DNA of 64,000 bases, taken from contig NC_022041.1 of assembly GCF_000444995.1 (NCBI RefSeq), positions 2,268,001 through 2,332,000 of the forward strand, in the 5' to 3' direction. Below the pieces are notes generated by a model. It saw only the letters and a list, made by a program, of their open reading frames with translations, ran no database searches and had not been told where the DNA came from. This document shows, one piece after another, positions 10,012 through 23,440 of the stretch. The stretch is from Paracoccus aminophilus JCM 7686 (lineage in GTDB: Bacteria > Pseudomonadota > Alphaproteobacteria > Rhodobacterales > Rhodobacteraceae). The position numbers and the translations under genes are program-made. Each line of letters begins with the position of its first letter. The stretch's first letter is position 1.

Positions 10012-11181
10012 GTGCCGGTCATTACCTGCATCGACGATCTCAAGTCACTTCACCGTCGCCGTGCCCCGCGCATGTTTTACGATTACGCCGAAAGCGGCAG
10101 TTACACCGAGCAGACCTTCCGCGAGAACTCCGAGGACTTTCAGAAGGTCCGTTTCCGCCAGAAAGTCGCCGTCGATATGGCCGATCGCTCGACCGAAAGC
10201 ACGATGATCGGCGAGCGGGTGACCATGCCCGTGGGCCTTGCGCCGGTCGGCTCGACCGGGATGCAATGTGCCGATGGTGAGATCAAGGCGGCGCGCGCCG
10301 CGCAGAAATTCGGCGTGCCCTTCACGCTCTCGACCATGTCGATCTGCTCTATCGAAGACGTGGCGGCCAATACCGAAAAGCCCTTCTGGTTTCAGCTTTA
10401 CGTCATGCGCGACGAGGATTTCGTCGATGGCATGATCGAGCGCGCCAAGAAGGCGAAATGCTCGGCACTGGTCCTGACGCTGGATCTGCAAATCCTCGGC
10501 CAGCGCCACAAGGATCTGAAAAACGGGCTGTCGGCGCCGCCGCGGTTCACGCTGCCGGTCATCATGGATCTGGCCCGGCGCTGGCGCTGGTGCATGGGCA
10601 TGGCGGGGACCAAACGGCGCACCTTCGGCAATATCGTCGGCCATGTGAAAAACGTCGATGATCTCTCGAGCCTGTCGAGCTGGACGAGCGAGCAGTTCGA
10701 CCCCCAGCTTGACTGGTCGAAAATCGCGCGCATCCGCGAGCAATGGGGCGGCAAGCTGATCCTCAAGGGCATTCTGGACGAAGAGGATGCCCGCATCGCC
10801 GCCGATTTCGGCGCGGATGCGATCGTGGTCTCGAACCATGGCGGGCGTCAGCTCGACGGCGCGCTCAGCGCGATCCGGATGCTGCCCCATATCGTCAAGG
10901 CGGTGGGCGACCGGGTCGAGGTTCATATGGACAGCGGCATCCGCTCGGGTCAGGACGTGCTGCGTGCGCTGGCGCTCGGGGCCCATGCGACCTATATCGG
11001 CCGCGCCTTTATCTATGGTCTTGGCGCGATGGGTGAGGAAGGCGTGCGCACCGCGCTCGAGATCATCCACAAAGAGCTCGACACCACGATGGCGCTTTGC
11101 GGCGAGCGTGATGTCCGCAACTTCGGGCCGCAGAACATCCTGCTGCCGCGCGATTTCCTTGACGAATACAGCAGCCTCTGA
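10012..11181 (+). CDS. lldD: FMN-dependent alpha-hydroxy-acid (L-lactate type) dehydrogenase
   Basis: A 389-residue TIM-barrel flavoprotein. Family marks: MFYDYAESGSYTEQT near the N-terminus, the FMN-binding PVGLAPVG segment, LTLDLQILGQRHKD, and the active-site VSNHGGRQLDGA with the proton-abstracting His and substrate-binding Arg, then HMDSGIRSGQDVLRALALGA and YIGRAF. It oxidises an L-2-hydroxy acid (usually lactate) and passes electrons to the respiratory chain. The start is GTG at 10012 after a strong AAGGACAGGA. Substrate is inferred, so the symbol is tentative. Confidence 0.88.
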   Translation: MPVITCIDDLKSLHRRRAPRMFYDYAESGSYTEQTFRENSEDFQKVRFRQKVAVDMADRSTESTMIGERVTMPVGLAPVGSTGMQCADGEIKAARAAQKFGVPFTLSTMSICSIEDVAANTEKPFWFQLYVMRDEDFVDGMIERAKKAKCSALVLTLDLQILGQRHKDLKNGLSAPPRFTLPVIMDLARRWRWCMGMAGTKRRTFGNIVGHVKNVDDLSSLSSWTSEQFDPQLDWSKIARIREQWGGKLILKGILDEEDARIAADFGADAIVVSNHGGRQLDGALSAIRMLPHIVKAVGDRVEVHMDSGIRSGQDVLRALALGAHATYIGRAFIYGLGAMGEEGVRTALEIIHKELDTTMALCGERDVRNFGPQNILLPRDFLDEYSSL

Positions 11182-11184
11182 CCC

Positions 11185-12189
11185 TTACGAACCAGCAGGC
11201 TGGCGGATGTCTCCGCCAGTCTCGTCCTGCCGTTTGCGGCCGGGCCGGAGCACGGCCATCAGCCGCAGATAGGCAAGGCCGACAATGATCGGCCCGACGA
11301 TCCCAGCCAGCAGCACCAGCCATTCATTGCTGACCCCGCTCCAGCCCGCGACCAGCTCGAAAAAGACATGCAGGAAATAGATCGAGCCCGAGAGATAGCC
11401 CAGATCCAGCACGGGTTTGGGCAGTTTCAGCCGCAGGGTCAGCACGAATAAGAGCCCCGCCCCGAGATAGGAAAAGAACGGCACTTCGAGATAGCTGCGC
11501 TCGCTAAGCCCGTAATTCAGCGCGACCCAGCTTGCCTCGGCGACCATGGCCAACAGCGCGAGCAGCGACAGCGGCAAGATCAGCCGCGGCCCGGGCAAGG
11601 CCTCAAGCCCGCGGTTCTTGACCACACCAGCCAGCACATAACCCATCACCATGAAGGGGAAGATGATGAAAGGCCCGTTGCGATAACGGTGCATCGGCAT
11701 ATCCGCGAGCCCGGTAATGTTGACATATTGCAGCACAACCCCGGCAATCGCGCAGAGGACCGCCACCAGAACCAGCAGCCGCGTCGCACCGCCAAGCCGC
11801 TTGCCAAGCCAGAGCAGCCCCGCAAACATCACCCCGGCCACGACCATCCCCGCCAGAAACCACAGCTGCATATAGCCCCAGATGAAGGGGGCCAGCAGAT
11901 CGCGTGGCTTCGTGACATAGTTCAGCCAGATCGGCGCATAAAAGACGGTCCAGAGCACGTGCAGCATGAGCACGCGCCGCATCCACAGCCCGAGCTTGCG
12001 TTTGGCGACGACATGGAACAGGAAAAATCCCGAGGCGATGGCGAAGCTCGGCACGATCAGCCGCAGCAGGCTGTTTGCGAAAACGAAGACTTCCAGCCCG
12101 AGATGATTCTGCAGCAACCCCGAATGTCCGAGCGCCACCAGAAGAGCCATGACGAATTTCAGGTAATCAATCGAATAGATCCGGACCAA
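11185..12189 (-). CDS. Acyltransferase family (OafA/YiaH-type) membrane protein
   Basis: About 334 residues with around ten hydrophobic segments. It opens RIYSIDYLKFVMALLVALGHSG, the conserved first helix of the Acyl_transf_3 family, where the His contributes to catalysis. Such enzymes O-acylate surface polysaccharides or lipids in the inner membrane. I chose TTG at 12187-12189, preceded by GGAAGAAA; the frame stays open 42 codons further, but that extension runs into the rplY leader and has no family features. It converges with the dehydrogenase, 3 bp away. Confidence 0.8.
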   Translation of the reverse strand: MVRIYSIDYLKFVMALLVALGHSGLLQNHLGLEVFVFANSLLRLIVPSFAIASGFFLFHVVAKRKLGLWMRRVLMLHVLWTVFYAPIWLNYVTKPRDLLAPFIWGYMQLWFLAGMVVAGVMFAGLLWLGKRLGGATRLLVLVAVLCAIAGVVLQYVNITGLADMPMHRYRNGPFIIFPFMVMGYVLAGVVKNRGLEALPGPRLILPLSLLALLAMVAEASWVALNYGLSERSYLEVPFFSYLGAGLLFVLTLRLKLPKPVLDLGYLSGSIYFLHVFFELVAGWSGVSNEWLVLLAGIVGPIIVGLAYLRLMAVLRPGRKRQDETGGDIRQPAGS

Positions 12190-12306
12190 AGCAATTTCTT
12201 CCCAGCCAGAGGCGCTTATGGGGGTGAAACTATGTAAATCGCCTCGGCGAAGCGAGGGCAAAAGCATCTTTCCTTTACACCAAATCCACGCTATAGGCCC
12301 GTCTTT

Positions 12307-12340
12307 AGCCGCCATGCACCCTTGGAGGATGGCGGTTTTG
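12307..12340 (+). promoter_or_regulatory. 5' leader hairpin of rplY
   Basis: A 9-bp stem (12307-12315 with 12329-12337, one G-U pair) and a 13-base loop are followed by TTTTG, 24 bp before the rplY start. A weak -10-like TATAGG lies at 12292-12297. The structure could act as an attenuator, a 5'-end stabiliser or an autogenous L25-binding site. Confidence 0.5.
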
Positions 12341-12363
12341 TCTTAAACTGAAGGATCAAAGAC

Positions 12364-12981
12364 ATGGCCAAAGAGATTCCGAATCTGGTGGCCGAGGCAC
12401 GCACGGGGACAGGCAAGGGGGCCGCCCGTCAAGCTCGCCGCGAAGGCAAGGTGCCCGGCATCGTTTATGGCGACGGCAAAGAGCCGCAGCCGATTGCGAT
12501 CGAATTCAACTCGCTGCTGACCAAGCTGCGCGCAGGTCGTTTCCTGTCGACGCTGTGGAACCTGAAGGTTGATGGTCAGGAAGACGTGCGCGTCGTTTGC
12601 CGCGGCGTTCAGCGCGATGTGGTCAAGGACCTGCCGACCCACATCGACTTCATGCGCCTGCATCGCAACACCCGCGTGAACCTGTTCATTCACGTGACGT
12701 TCGAAAACCACGACGCAGCCCCCGGCCTGAAGCGCGGCGGTACGCTGACCGTGGTTCGCCCGGAAGTCGAGCTGGTTGTGACCGCCTCGGACATCCCGGA
12801 TCACATCACGGTCGACCTGACCGGCAAGAACATCGGCGATGTCATCCACATCGAAGATATCGTGCTGCCGAAGGGCGTGAAGCCGACCATCGACCGCAAC
12901 TTCGTGATCGCCAACATCACTGCACCGGCCGGTCTGGTCGCGGGTGATGACGCCGCCGAAGGCGAAGCCGCCGAAGCCTGA
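12364..12981 (+). CDS. rplY: 50S ribosomal protein L25 (Ctc/TL5 form)
   Basis: A 205-residue protein that binds 5S rRNA. The N-terminal L25 domain (about 1-95) contains [21 protein letters not shown], and the C-terminal TL5/Ctc beta domain (about 100-190) contains [18 protein letters not shown]. The two-domain length is normal for alphaproteobacteria. A leader hairpin precedes it and a strong terminator follows 20 bp after the stop, so it is probably a single-gene transcript. Confidence 0.95.
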   Translation: MAKEIPNLVAEARTGTGKGAARQARREGKVPGIVYGDGKEPQPIAIEFNSLLTKLRAGRFLSTLWNLKVDGQEDVRVVCRGVQRDVVKDLPTHIDFMRLHRNTRVNLFIHVTFENHDAAPGLKRGGTLTVVRPEVELVVTASDIPDHITVDLTGKNIGDVIHIEDIVLPKGVKPTIDRNFVIANITAPAGLVAGDDAAEGEAAEA

Positions 12982-13001
12982 TCGCTTCCGCAGCAGAATT
13001 G

Positions 13002-13035
13002 AAAGGGCGGCCCTCGATCAGAGGCCGCCCTTTTT
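13002..13035 (+). terminator. Terminator of rplY
   Basis: A perfect 11-bp stem, AAAGGGCGGCC (13002-13012) with GGCCGCCCTTT (13023-13033), followed by further T residues. Confidence 0.92.
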
Positions 13036-13100
13036 CATTGCCGCGTTCTTGTTGCCGCATTCTTGGCGACTGTCCGGGCCGGGCGTCTGGCCGAACGCGC

Positions 13101-13781
13101 TCAGCCCCGGACCACGGCCATGACAAATCCGTCCCAGCCCTTTTCGCCAACTGTCTGAAGCGCCGTCGCCTCAAGGCGAGGATCGGCAGCGATCATCTCG
13201 AGAAAACGGCGCACGCCCTGCACATTGGCATCGGCGCTGTCGCCTTGCGTGACCGCGCCACCCCGGACGACATTGTCTCCGATGAGGAGCGTGCCGGGGC
13301 GAGAGAGCGTCATCGCCCATTCGAGATAGGCCGGATTGTTCGGTTTGTCGGCATCGATGAAAATCAGATCGAAATGCCCCTCAAGCTCGGGCAGCACCTC
13401 AAGCGCCGGACCCTCACGCAGATCGACCCGCGCCCTAAGCCCCGCCCGCGCCAGATTGGCCCGCGCGATCTCGGCATGATGGGCATTCGCCTCGATCGTG
13501 GTAATCGCGCCGCCCTCGGGCAGCGCCCGCGCCATCCAGATTGTGCTGTAGCCGCCCAAAGTCCCGATTTCGAGCACGCGCCGCGCGCCCGTCAGCGGGA
13601 CCAGCAGCGCCAGCATCTTGCCCTGCATCGCCGAGACATCATGCGCGGGCAGCCCCGCCGCAGCATTGGTCGCTAAGACCTCAGCGAGCACCGGATCCGC
13701 CGGGGCGAGCAGGTCTGAAAAGTAACCATCGACCCGCGCCCAATCCTCTGAATCCCGTCCCGGATAATCTGGTTGACGCAT
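13101..13781 (-). CDS. O-methyltransferase (COMT/CCoAOMT-like, class I SAM-dependent)
   Basis: A 226-residue protein with the SAM-binding motif VLEIGTLGGYSTIWMARALP, a motif-II acidic end ITTIEANAHHAEIARANL and the family signature DLIFIDADKPNNPAYLEWAM, whose aspartates bind the divalent metal. It methylates a small catechol-like or similar hydroxyl acceptor; the substrate is unknown. I chose ATG at 13781 because the frame upstream is not conserved and the family N-terminus starts here. Confidence 0.87.
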   Translation of the reverse strand: MRQPDYPGRDSEDWARVDGYFSDLLAPADPVLAEVLATNAAAGLPAHDVSAMQGKMLALLVPLTGARRVLEIGTLGGYSTIWMARALPEGGAITTIEANAHHAEIARANLARAGLRARVDLREGPALEVLPELEGHFDLIFIDADKPNNPAYLEWAMTLSRPGTLLIGDNVVRGGAVTQGDSADANVQGVRRFLEMIAADPRLEATALQTVGEKGWDGFVMAVVRG

Positions 13782-13881
13782 TTTCTTCTCCGCTCGCTCA
13801 GCCCATGGTAATCCGTCACCGGAATGACGCAAAATTGCGACATCCCGGCGACAGGTGCGGGGCTTGGCGTCGGAAAGGGCG

Positions 13882-14571
13882 CTAGTCGCCGCGCCCGAAG
13901 GCATAGACCTCTTCCGTGCGCCGCGCCTCAAGATCGCGAAAGCCTTGCGCGGTCAGCGAGGCCAGAATCTTGTCGCGCGTGTCTTCACCATAAAGGTTCG
14001 GATGCAGCTCGACGATGACCAGCCGGATGCTGGCAGGCAAAGGCGCCAGCAAAAGCGCGGCCTCGGCGCCCTCGATATCCATGGTCAGCACCGTCGCCTC
14101 GCGCTTCGCGAGCAAGCGCCCAAAGCGCTTGGCCGCGACCTCGACCGGGCGCATCCCCTTGCCCTTGGTCTCGCCGAGAGAGGCCGCCCAGAAGGCGCCG
14201 CGCAGGTTCAGCGTCACGCTGTCGCCCGCATAATCATCGGGCACGACCGCGCCCTTGATCAGCCGAAGCCCCTCGCCTGCATTGCGGCGCAGATTGCGGC
14301 GCAGCGCGTCGTGCATTTCGGGATTGGCCTCGACCGTGGTGACATTCTCGGCCCCGACGATCCGCGCCGCGACAATCGCGACCAGCCCCGCGCCCGAGCC
14401 GCAATCGAGCACCCGATCTCCCGGCCGCAGATGAGCGCGCGCCAGATCGCGCTCAAAATGCTCATAGCCCTGATCCTTCAGCCGCCCACGCAGACGGTCG
14501 TTCAACTGACCCGAGGGGATGCGCAATTCCGCCCCGTCGATCTCGAATGTCTCGAACTCACCATCCGCCAT
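13882..14571 (-). CDS. FkbM-family SAM-dependent methyltransferase
   Basis: A 229-residue protein. The SAM site is [20 protein letters not shown] followed by [21 protein letters not shown]. The C-terminal half carries [15 protein letters not shown], the FkbM hallmark. These enzymes O-methylate sugars or small molecules; the acceptor cannot be inferred. The start ATG at 14571 has AGGGAG 8 bases upstream. Divergent from trmFO, with 87 bp between. Confidence 0.82.
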   Translation of the reverse strand: MADGEFETFEIDGAELRIPSGQLNDRLRGRLKDQGYEHFERDLARAHLRPGDRVLDCGSGAGLVAIVAARIVGAENVTTVEANPEMHDALRRNLRRNAGEGLRLIKGAVVPDDYAGDSVTLNLRGAFWAASLGETKGKGMRPVEVAAKRFGRLLAKREATVLTMDIEGAEAALLLAPLPASIRLVIVELHPNLYGEDTRDKILASLTAQGFRDLEARRTEEVYAFGRGD

Positions 14572-14658
14572 GACCTGCACTCCCTTGCCGCAATCCCACT
14601 TCGTTGCTACCTACACGCCCTGCCCCCGCCAAGGGGGCCAATGCGGAAAGGAATGACG

Positions 14659-15999
14659 ATGCAGCCCATCCATATCATCGGCGCGGGTCTGGCCGGCTCG
14701 GAGGCCGCCTGGCAAATCGCCGAGGCAGGCGTGCCCGTCGTCCTTCACGAGATGCGCCCCAAGGTCGAGACCTTCGCCCATCGCACCGGCGATTGCGCGG
14801 AAATGGTCTGCTCGAACTCCTTCCGTTCGGATGATGACCAGATGAACGCCGTCGGCCAGCTCCATTGGGAAATGCGCGCGGCCAATGGCCTCATCATGCG
14901 CATGGCCGACCAGCATCGCCTGCCCGCGGGCGGCGCGCTGGCCGTGGACCGCGACGCCTTCTCGAACGCCGTCAGCGAGGTTCTGCGCGCTCATCCCCTG
15001 ATCGAGATCCGGGGCGAGGAAATCACCGACCTGCCGAGCGAAGGCAATTGGATCGTCGCGACCGGGCCCTTGACCTCGGCGGCGCTTGGCCAATCGATCC
15101 AATCTCTGACCGGCGCGGATTCCTTGGCCTTCTTCGACGCAATTGCCCCGATCGTTCACGCCGACAGCATCGATATGTCGATCTGCTGGCTGCAAAGCCG
15201 CTATGACAAAGGCGAGACCGAGGAAGAGCGCACCGCCTATATCAACTGCCCGATGACGCGCGAGGATTACGAGGCCTTCATCGACGCGCTTCTCGCCGCC
15301 GACAAGGCCGAGTTCCGCGAGGGCGAAACCGCGGGCTATTTCGACGGCTGCCTGCCGATCGAGGTCATGGCAGAGCGTGGCCGCGAGACCCTGCGCCACG
15401 GGCCGATGAAGCCGGTCGGGCTGACCAATGCCCATAAGCCCTCCGAAAAAGCCTATGCGGTGGTGCAGCTGCGCCGCGATAACGCTCTGGGGACGCTCTA
15501 TAATATCGTGGGCTTTCAAACCAAGATGAAATATGGCGCGCAAACCGAGGTTTTCAAACGAATTCCCGGCCTCCAGAATGCCAGCTTCGCGCGCCTTGGC
15601 GGTATCCATCGCAACACCTTCCTGAACTCGCCCACCCTGATCGACGACCGTTTGCGGCTGCGACTGCGCCCCAATCTGCGCTTTGCCGGGCAGGTCACCG
15701 GCGTCGAAGGCTATGTCGAAAGCGCCGCGATGGGGCTTTTGGCGGGCCGGATGGCGGCGGCCGAAGCTCTGGGCCACGACCTGCCGCCGCCGCCCCTGAC
15801 GACCTCGATGGGCGCTTTGGTCAACCACATCACTGGCGGCGCCGAGGCCAAGACCTTCCAGCCGATGAACGTGAATTTCGGCCTCTACCCGCCGCTTGAG
15901 GACATCAAGGGCGGGCGTCGTGGCCGCAAGAACCGCTATCCGGCCTATACCGACCGCGCGAAGGCCGATTTCAACAGCTGGCTGGCCGCGCAGGGCTAA
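14659..15999 (+). CDS. trmFO: Folate-dependent tRNA (uracil-54-C5) methyltransferase TrmFO
   Basis: A 446-residue flavoenzyme that makes m5U54 in tRNA with methylene-THF and FAD. The FAD Rossmann motif [14 protein letters not shown] is at the N-terminus. The middle holds [20 protein letters not shown], the conserved Cys-containing segment, and the C-terminus [26 protein letters not shown] is diagnostic of the family. ATG at 14659 sits 6 bases after AAAGGA. gluQ starts 1 bp after the stop, so two tRNA-modifying enzymes are coupled. Confidence 0.96.
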   Translation: MQPIHIIGAGLAGSEAAWQIAEAGVPVVLHEMRPKVETFAHRTGDCAEMVCSNSFRSDDDQMNAVGQLHWEMRAANGLIMRMADQHRLPAGGALAVDRDAFSNAVSEVLRAHPLIEIRGEEITDLPSEGNWIVATGPLTSAALGQSIQSLTGADSLAFFDAIAPIVHADSIDMSICWLQSRYDKGETEEERTAYINCPMTREDYEAFIDALLAADKAEFREGETAGYFDGCLPIEVMAERGRETLRHGPMKPVGLTNAHKPSEKAYAVVQLRRDNALGTLYNIVGFQTKMKYGAQTEVFKRIPGLQNASFARLGGIHRNTFLNSPTLIDDRLRLRLRPNLRFAGQVTGVEGYVESAAMGLLAGRMAAAEALGHDLPPPPLTTSMGALVNHITGGAEAKTFQPMNVNFGLYPPLEDIKGGRRGRKNRYPAYTDRAKADFNSWLAAQG

Positions 16000-16000
16000 G

Positions 16001-16846
16001 ATGACCCGCACCCGCTTCGCCCCCTCGCCGACCGGACCGCTGCATTTGGGCCATGCCTTTGCAGCCCTGACGGCGGCGCGGTTGGCGGATGCGGGCCAGT
16101 TTTTGCTGCGGATCGAGGATATCGACCAAAGCCGCTGCCGCCCGGCCTATGAGGCCGCGATTTTCGAGGATCTGGCTTGGCTGGGCCTCGATTGGCCAAA
16201 GCCGGTCTGGCGTCAGTCCGAGCGGCTCGGCGCTTATCAGCAGGCGCTCGACCGGCTGGCAGCACTTGGGCTGATCTATCCCTGCTCCTGCCGCCGCGCC
16301 GATATTCTCGCCGCGCTCGACGCGCCGCAAGAGGGCCAGAAGCCGCTGATTGGCCCCGATGGTCCGATCTATCCCGGCACCTGCCGCCACCGCGCGATGT
16401 CGGATGCGCGCCCCGAGGATGCGATCCGGCTGAATGCGGCCAAGGCCTTCGCGCTTCTCGATCTAAGCGAGGTCGCGTTTCTGGATGAAAACATCGCGCC
16501 GGGCGTGTCCCACCGCCTTGCCGCGACCGAGTTCCTGACCGGCGTCGGCGATGTCGTGCTCGCGCGGCGCGGCATGGGCACCTCCTATCATCTGGCCGTG
16601 GTGGTCGATGATGCGGCGCAGGGGATCACGCTGGTCACGCGCGGCAAGGATCTGCTGGATTCGACCTGGATCCATGTCCTGTTGCAGCGCCTGCTCGACC
16701 TGCCGAGCCCGCGCTATCACCATCACCGCCTGATCCGCGACGACAGCGGCAAGCGCCTTGCCAAGCGCGACGACGCCCGCGCCATCAGCCTCTACCGGGC
16801 CGAAGGCGCGCGCCCCGAGGATATTCGCCGGATGATCGGGCTTTAA
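16001..16846 (+). CDS. gluQ: Glutamyl-Q tRNA(Asp) synthetase
   Basis: A 281-residue truncated glutamyl-tRNA synthetase paralogue lacking the anticodon-binding domain. The HIGH-type motif is in APSPTGPLHLGHAFAALTAAR, the KMSKS-like motif is KRLAKRD, and zinc-ligand cysteines lie in YPCSCRRADI and PGTCRHR. It attaches glutamate to queuosine in tRNA(Asp). It is translationally adjacent to trmFO and meets hisI tail-to-tail with no gap. Confidence 0.94.
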   Translation: MTRTRFAPSPTGPLHLGHAFAALTAARLADAGQFLLRIEDIDQSRCRPAYEAAIFEDLAWLGLDWPKPVWRQSERLGAYQQALDRLAALGLIYPCSCRRADILAALDAPQEGQKPLIGPDGPIYPGTCRHRAMSDARPEDAIRLNAAKAFALLDLSEVAFLDENIAPGVSHRLAATEFLTGVGDVVLARRGMGTSYHLAVVVDDAAQGITLVTRGKDLLDSTWIHVLLQRLLDLPSPRYHHHRLIRDDSGKRLAKRDDARAISLYRAEGARPEDIRRMIGL

Positions 16847-17206
16847 TTAACCTGCCTCGGGCGCCATCAGCTCGACCTCGTCGCCGTCGCGAACCGAGGT
16901 GTAAAAGCACGAGCGGCGATTGGTGTGGCAGGCAGGCCCGGTCTGCTCGACCAGAACCAGCAGGCAATCGCGGTCGCAATCGAGGCGGAAATCGACCAGC
17001 TTCTGGACATGGCCCGAGCTTTCGCCCTTCACCCAGAAATTCTGACGCGAGCGCGACCAATAGGTGACCTTGCCCGTCGCGAGAGTCTTTGCGACCGCCT
17101 CGGCATTCATCCAGGCCATCATCAAGACCTCGCCCGTCGCATGATCCTGCGCAATCGCGGGCACGAGGCCATGGGCATCGTATTTCAGGCTGGCCGGATC
17201 GAACAT
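16847..17206 (-). CDS. hisI: Phosphoribosyl-AMP cyclohydrolase (histidine biosynthesis)
   Basis: A 119-residue enzyme that opens the adenine ring of PR-AMP. The Mg site DCDRDCLL and the Zn-binding cysteines (DCDRDC and [13 protein letters not shown]) are present, with [17 protein letters not shown] before them. It is the stand-alone form without a HisE domain. ATG at 17206 follows AAAGGAAAG; a GTG 15 bases upstream overlaps that ribosome site and is unlikely. Confidence 0.95.
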   Translation of the reverse strand: MFDPASLKYDAHGLVPAIAQDHATGEVLMMAWMNAEAVAKTLATGKVTYWSRSRQNFWVKGESSGHVQKLVDFRLDCDRDCLLVLVEQTGPACHTNRRSCFYTSVRDGDEVELMAPEAG

Positions 17207-17265
17207 GGGCTTTCCTTTCACAGGTCCGGCCCCTATCTAATCGGGAAGCCATGCTAGGAAAAGCC

Positions 17266-17697
17266 ATGTCCGACAGCGAACTGATGCAGCTTTATTCGCG
17301 CCGCATTCTGGCCTTGGCGGCGGATATTCCCCATCTCGGGCGCTTGCCGCAGGCCTCGGGCAGCGGTCACAAACGCTCGCCGCAATGCGGCTCGTCGGTG
17401 ACGGTCGATGTCAACCTCGTCGATGGCCGCATTGCCGAATTCGCCCAAGAAGTGCGGGCCTGCGCCTTGGGCCAAGCCTCGGCGGGCGTGCTGGGCCAGC
17501 ATGTGCTCGGGCGGTCTCGCGACGAGATCGCGGCGGCCCGCGCCGCGCTGATCGCCATGTTGAAAGAGAACGGCCCAGCTCCCGAGGGGATTTTCACCGA
17601 GCTCGAAACCCTGCTGCCCGCCCGCGATTTCCCCAATCGCCATGCCTCGATCCTGCTGGCCTGGGACGCGACCCTGGCCGCGATCGACGCCGCCTGA
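17266..17697 (+). CDS. Iron-sulfur cluster scaffold-like protein (NifU/IscU N-terminal family)
   Basis: A 143-residue protein with a U-type scaffold layout. The first ligand segment is PQCGSSVTVDVNL (Cys41) and the second CALGQASAGVL. The segment that normally gives the third cysteine, R-x-C-A-x-L-x-W, reads RHASILLAWDA, so the third Cys is replaced. The protein may therefore hold clusters differently or have another role. The start at 17266 follows AGGAAA. Confidence 0.75.
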   Translation: MSDSELMQLYSRRILALAADIPHLGRLPQASGSGHKRSPQCGSSVTVDVNLVDGRIAEFAQEVRACALGQASAGVLGQHVLGRSRDEIAAARAALIAMLKENGPAPEGIFTELETLLPARDFPNRHASILLAWDATLAAIDAA

Positions 17698-17849
17698 CCG
17701 GCCCCATTTTTCCCGATCCGCGCAAAGAAAAGCCGGCCCCGGCGAACGGGAACCGGCAGTTGCGCGCAAACGAAGCCTGGGGAAAAGGCCGCGGTGACAG
17801 GCGATGTGACCGCATCGATACGCGGGGCAGAAAGGAGCAGGAATGGGGA

Positions 17850-17945
17850 TCAGCCGGAGATCAGCGCCGGGATCCAAAGTACGGTGATCGTGGTCGCGGT
17901 CAGGGCGGCGACGCCGATCAGGTCAGAGATGAATTCGCGGGTCAT
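17850..17945 (-). CDS. 31-residue hydrophobic peptide, likely SOS-induced
   Basis: A complete small gene: ATG at 17945, GGAGG 6 bases upstream, TGA at 17850. The peptide starts MTREFISDLIGVAAL and ends WIPALISG, giving a short charged head and one membrane-spanning helix (about residues 8-29). Upstream are three phased GTTC half-sites around a TTGACT -35. Length, single helix and LexA-type control resemble E. coli TisB, a membrane-depolarising SOS peptide, but there is no visible sequence homology. Function is inferred. Confidence 0.65.
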   Translation of the reverse strand: MTREFISDLIGVAALTATTITVLWIPALISG

Positions 17946-17992
17946 GTGAGCCTCCGTCATCAACGTTGCTCATTTGTTCTCACGAATCGCAG

Positions 17993-18018
17993 GAACGAGT
18001 CAAGAACATATTAAGAAC
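17993..18018 (-). promoter_or_regulatory. Tandem LexA boxes over a -35 element
   Basis: On the minus strand GTTC occurs at 18018-18015, 18007-18004 and 17996-17993, each pair separated by exactly 7 bases. GTTC-N7-GTTC is the known LexA operator in Rhodobacter and Paracoccus. The candidate -35 TTGACT (18003-17998) lies between the last two boxes. With a 17-base spacer the -10 would be AGAACA (17980-17975), which is weak. Confidence 0.75.
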
Positions 18019-18124
18019 TATTAACGGAACATTGCCGGATAATGAGAACATCTGGCCGCTGGCCACCCGAAGCGGCCACGCCAGCTTCTCGTGATTTTCA
18101 AGAAAAACAATGGCCTCGCGGCGC

Positions 18125-22515
<4,391 letters not shown>

Positions 22516-22684
22516 TCAGCGGAGAGGGCCCCGGGGGCGCCTCTGACCTTGGGGTGATAGCCGTGAGAGCGCCGCCTTGTCCAGCCAAGCCTTTTCCATA
22601 AGGCTGATCGACAGTCTTGATCGGCTGCCCGATCTGCCGCCCGGAACAGGCGATCGCGCCAACCGCTCGATCCCTATGATCGCA

Positions 22685-22880
22685 TCAGCCGGTCGCGAGC
22701 CGCCCCTGTTCGGCCCCGGGCTGTACCGGATCGCGCAGGACATAGCCGCGCCCCCAGACGGTCTCGATATAATTGTCGCCGTCGAGCACCGCCGAAAGCT
22801 TCTTGCGCAATTTGCAGATGAACACATCGATGATTTTCAGCTCGGGTTCATCCATGCCCCCGTAAAGATGGTTCAGGATC
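22685..22880 (-). pseudogene. ctrA: C-terminal fragment of cell-cycle response regulator CtrA
   Basis: The last 64 codons of a CtrA/OmpR-type DNA-binding domain: [20 protein letters not shown], then KLRKKL and [13 protein letters not shown], with a normal stop at 22685-22687. Upstream of 22,880 the coding match ends abruptly in A/T-rich DNA, so the receiver domain and the first part of the HTH are missing from the window. CtrA is the master regulator of cell cycle, motility and gene-transfer-agent genes in this group. Whether the cell has another full copy cannot be seen. The ctrA-ligA-recG order is the usual one. Confidence 0.88.
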
Positions 22881-23440
22881 TAAATAAAAACCCTATAGAA
22901 TCAAATGCAATCGCTGTACCAGATGCAGAGACAAATGGTGACCAAAACGGAAATCTTGTTCCACCCACCCCGCCCCACGCCGATATTACGCCGCCCTCCG
23001 CGCCCTCGGGGTGGGAGGCCGTGAGTGAGCCATGCACGCACCAGCACGGCGACTTCGTCAAAGGCTACTGGCTCTGCGGTCAATGCTTTCGGAAACTGCC
23101 GGAGCGGCCCGGCGAGATCTATTGGGAGCGCGGCATATGGGAACCGGGCTCAAGCGTCAGTCAGGCGGGGCGCCAAATGATCCGCCACGCCCCCAACCGC
23201 ACAGCCGAGAGCGGGCTGACCCTCTCCGACCTCATCGCAGCGATGGCGAGGCGTCTGGTCGCGACTTGCGCGTTCAACATGATCGATGCAGCGGCCTACG
23301 TTATCGACCTTATGCAAAGCCTCAGCGAAGAGTTCGGTTCACCACACTATGACTGGTCGCTCGAAGGAGCGTGGGAGATGATTCGTGAAGATCGGGGGAG
23401 CTGGGATCGCGATGACTGCGAAGACGAGGCCAACCCGTGA
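22868..23440 (+). CDS. Phage-type protein with CxxC zinc-ribbon-like motif
   Basis: About 190 residues from the first ATG in frame, which lies across the ctrA junction, so the true N-terminus may be lost. Visible features: [21 protein letters not shown] (a Cys-x-His and Cys-x2-Cys pair) and an Asp/Glu-rich C-terminus. I recall similar proteins beside DUF4326 genes in Rhodobacteraceae prophages; no function is known. Its TGA overlaps the next gene's GTG. Confidence 0.5.
   Translation: MVQDLNKNPIESNAIAVPDAETNGDQNGNLVPPTPPHADITPPSAPSGWEAVSEPCTHQHGDFVKGYWLCGQCFRKLPERPGEIYWERGIWEPGSSVSQAGRQMIRHAPNRTAESGLTLSDLIAAMARRLVATCAFNMIDAAAYVIDLMQSLSEEFGSPHYDWSLEGAWEMIREDRGSWDRDDCEDEANP

Noticed and set aside
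22577..22867. Plus-strand coding extension upstream of the zinc-ribbon-like gene
   Set aside because: It overlaps ligA leader and the ctrA remnant, whose minus-strand frame matches CtrA; the plus frame is a shadow.
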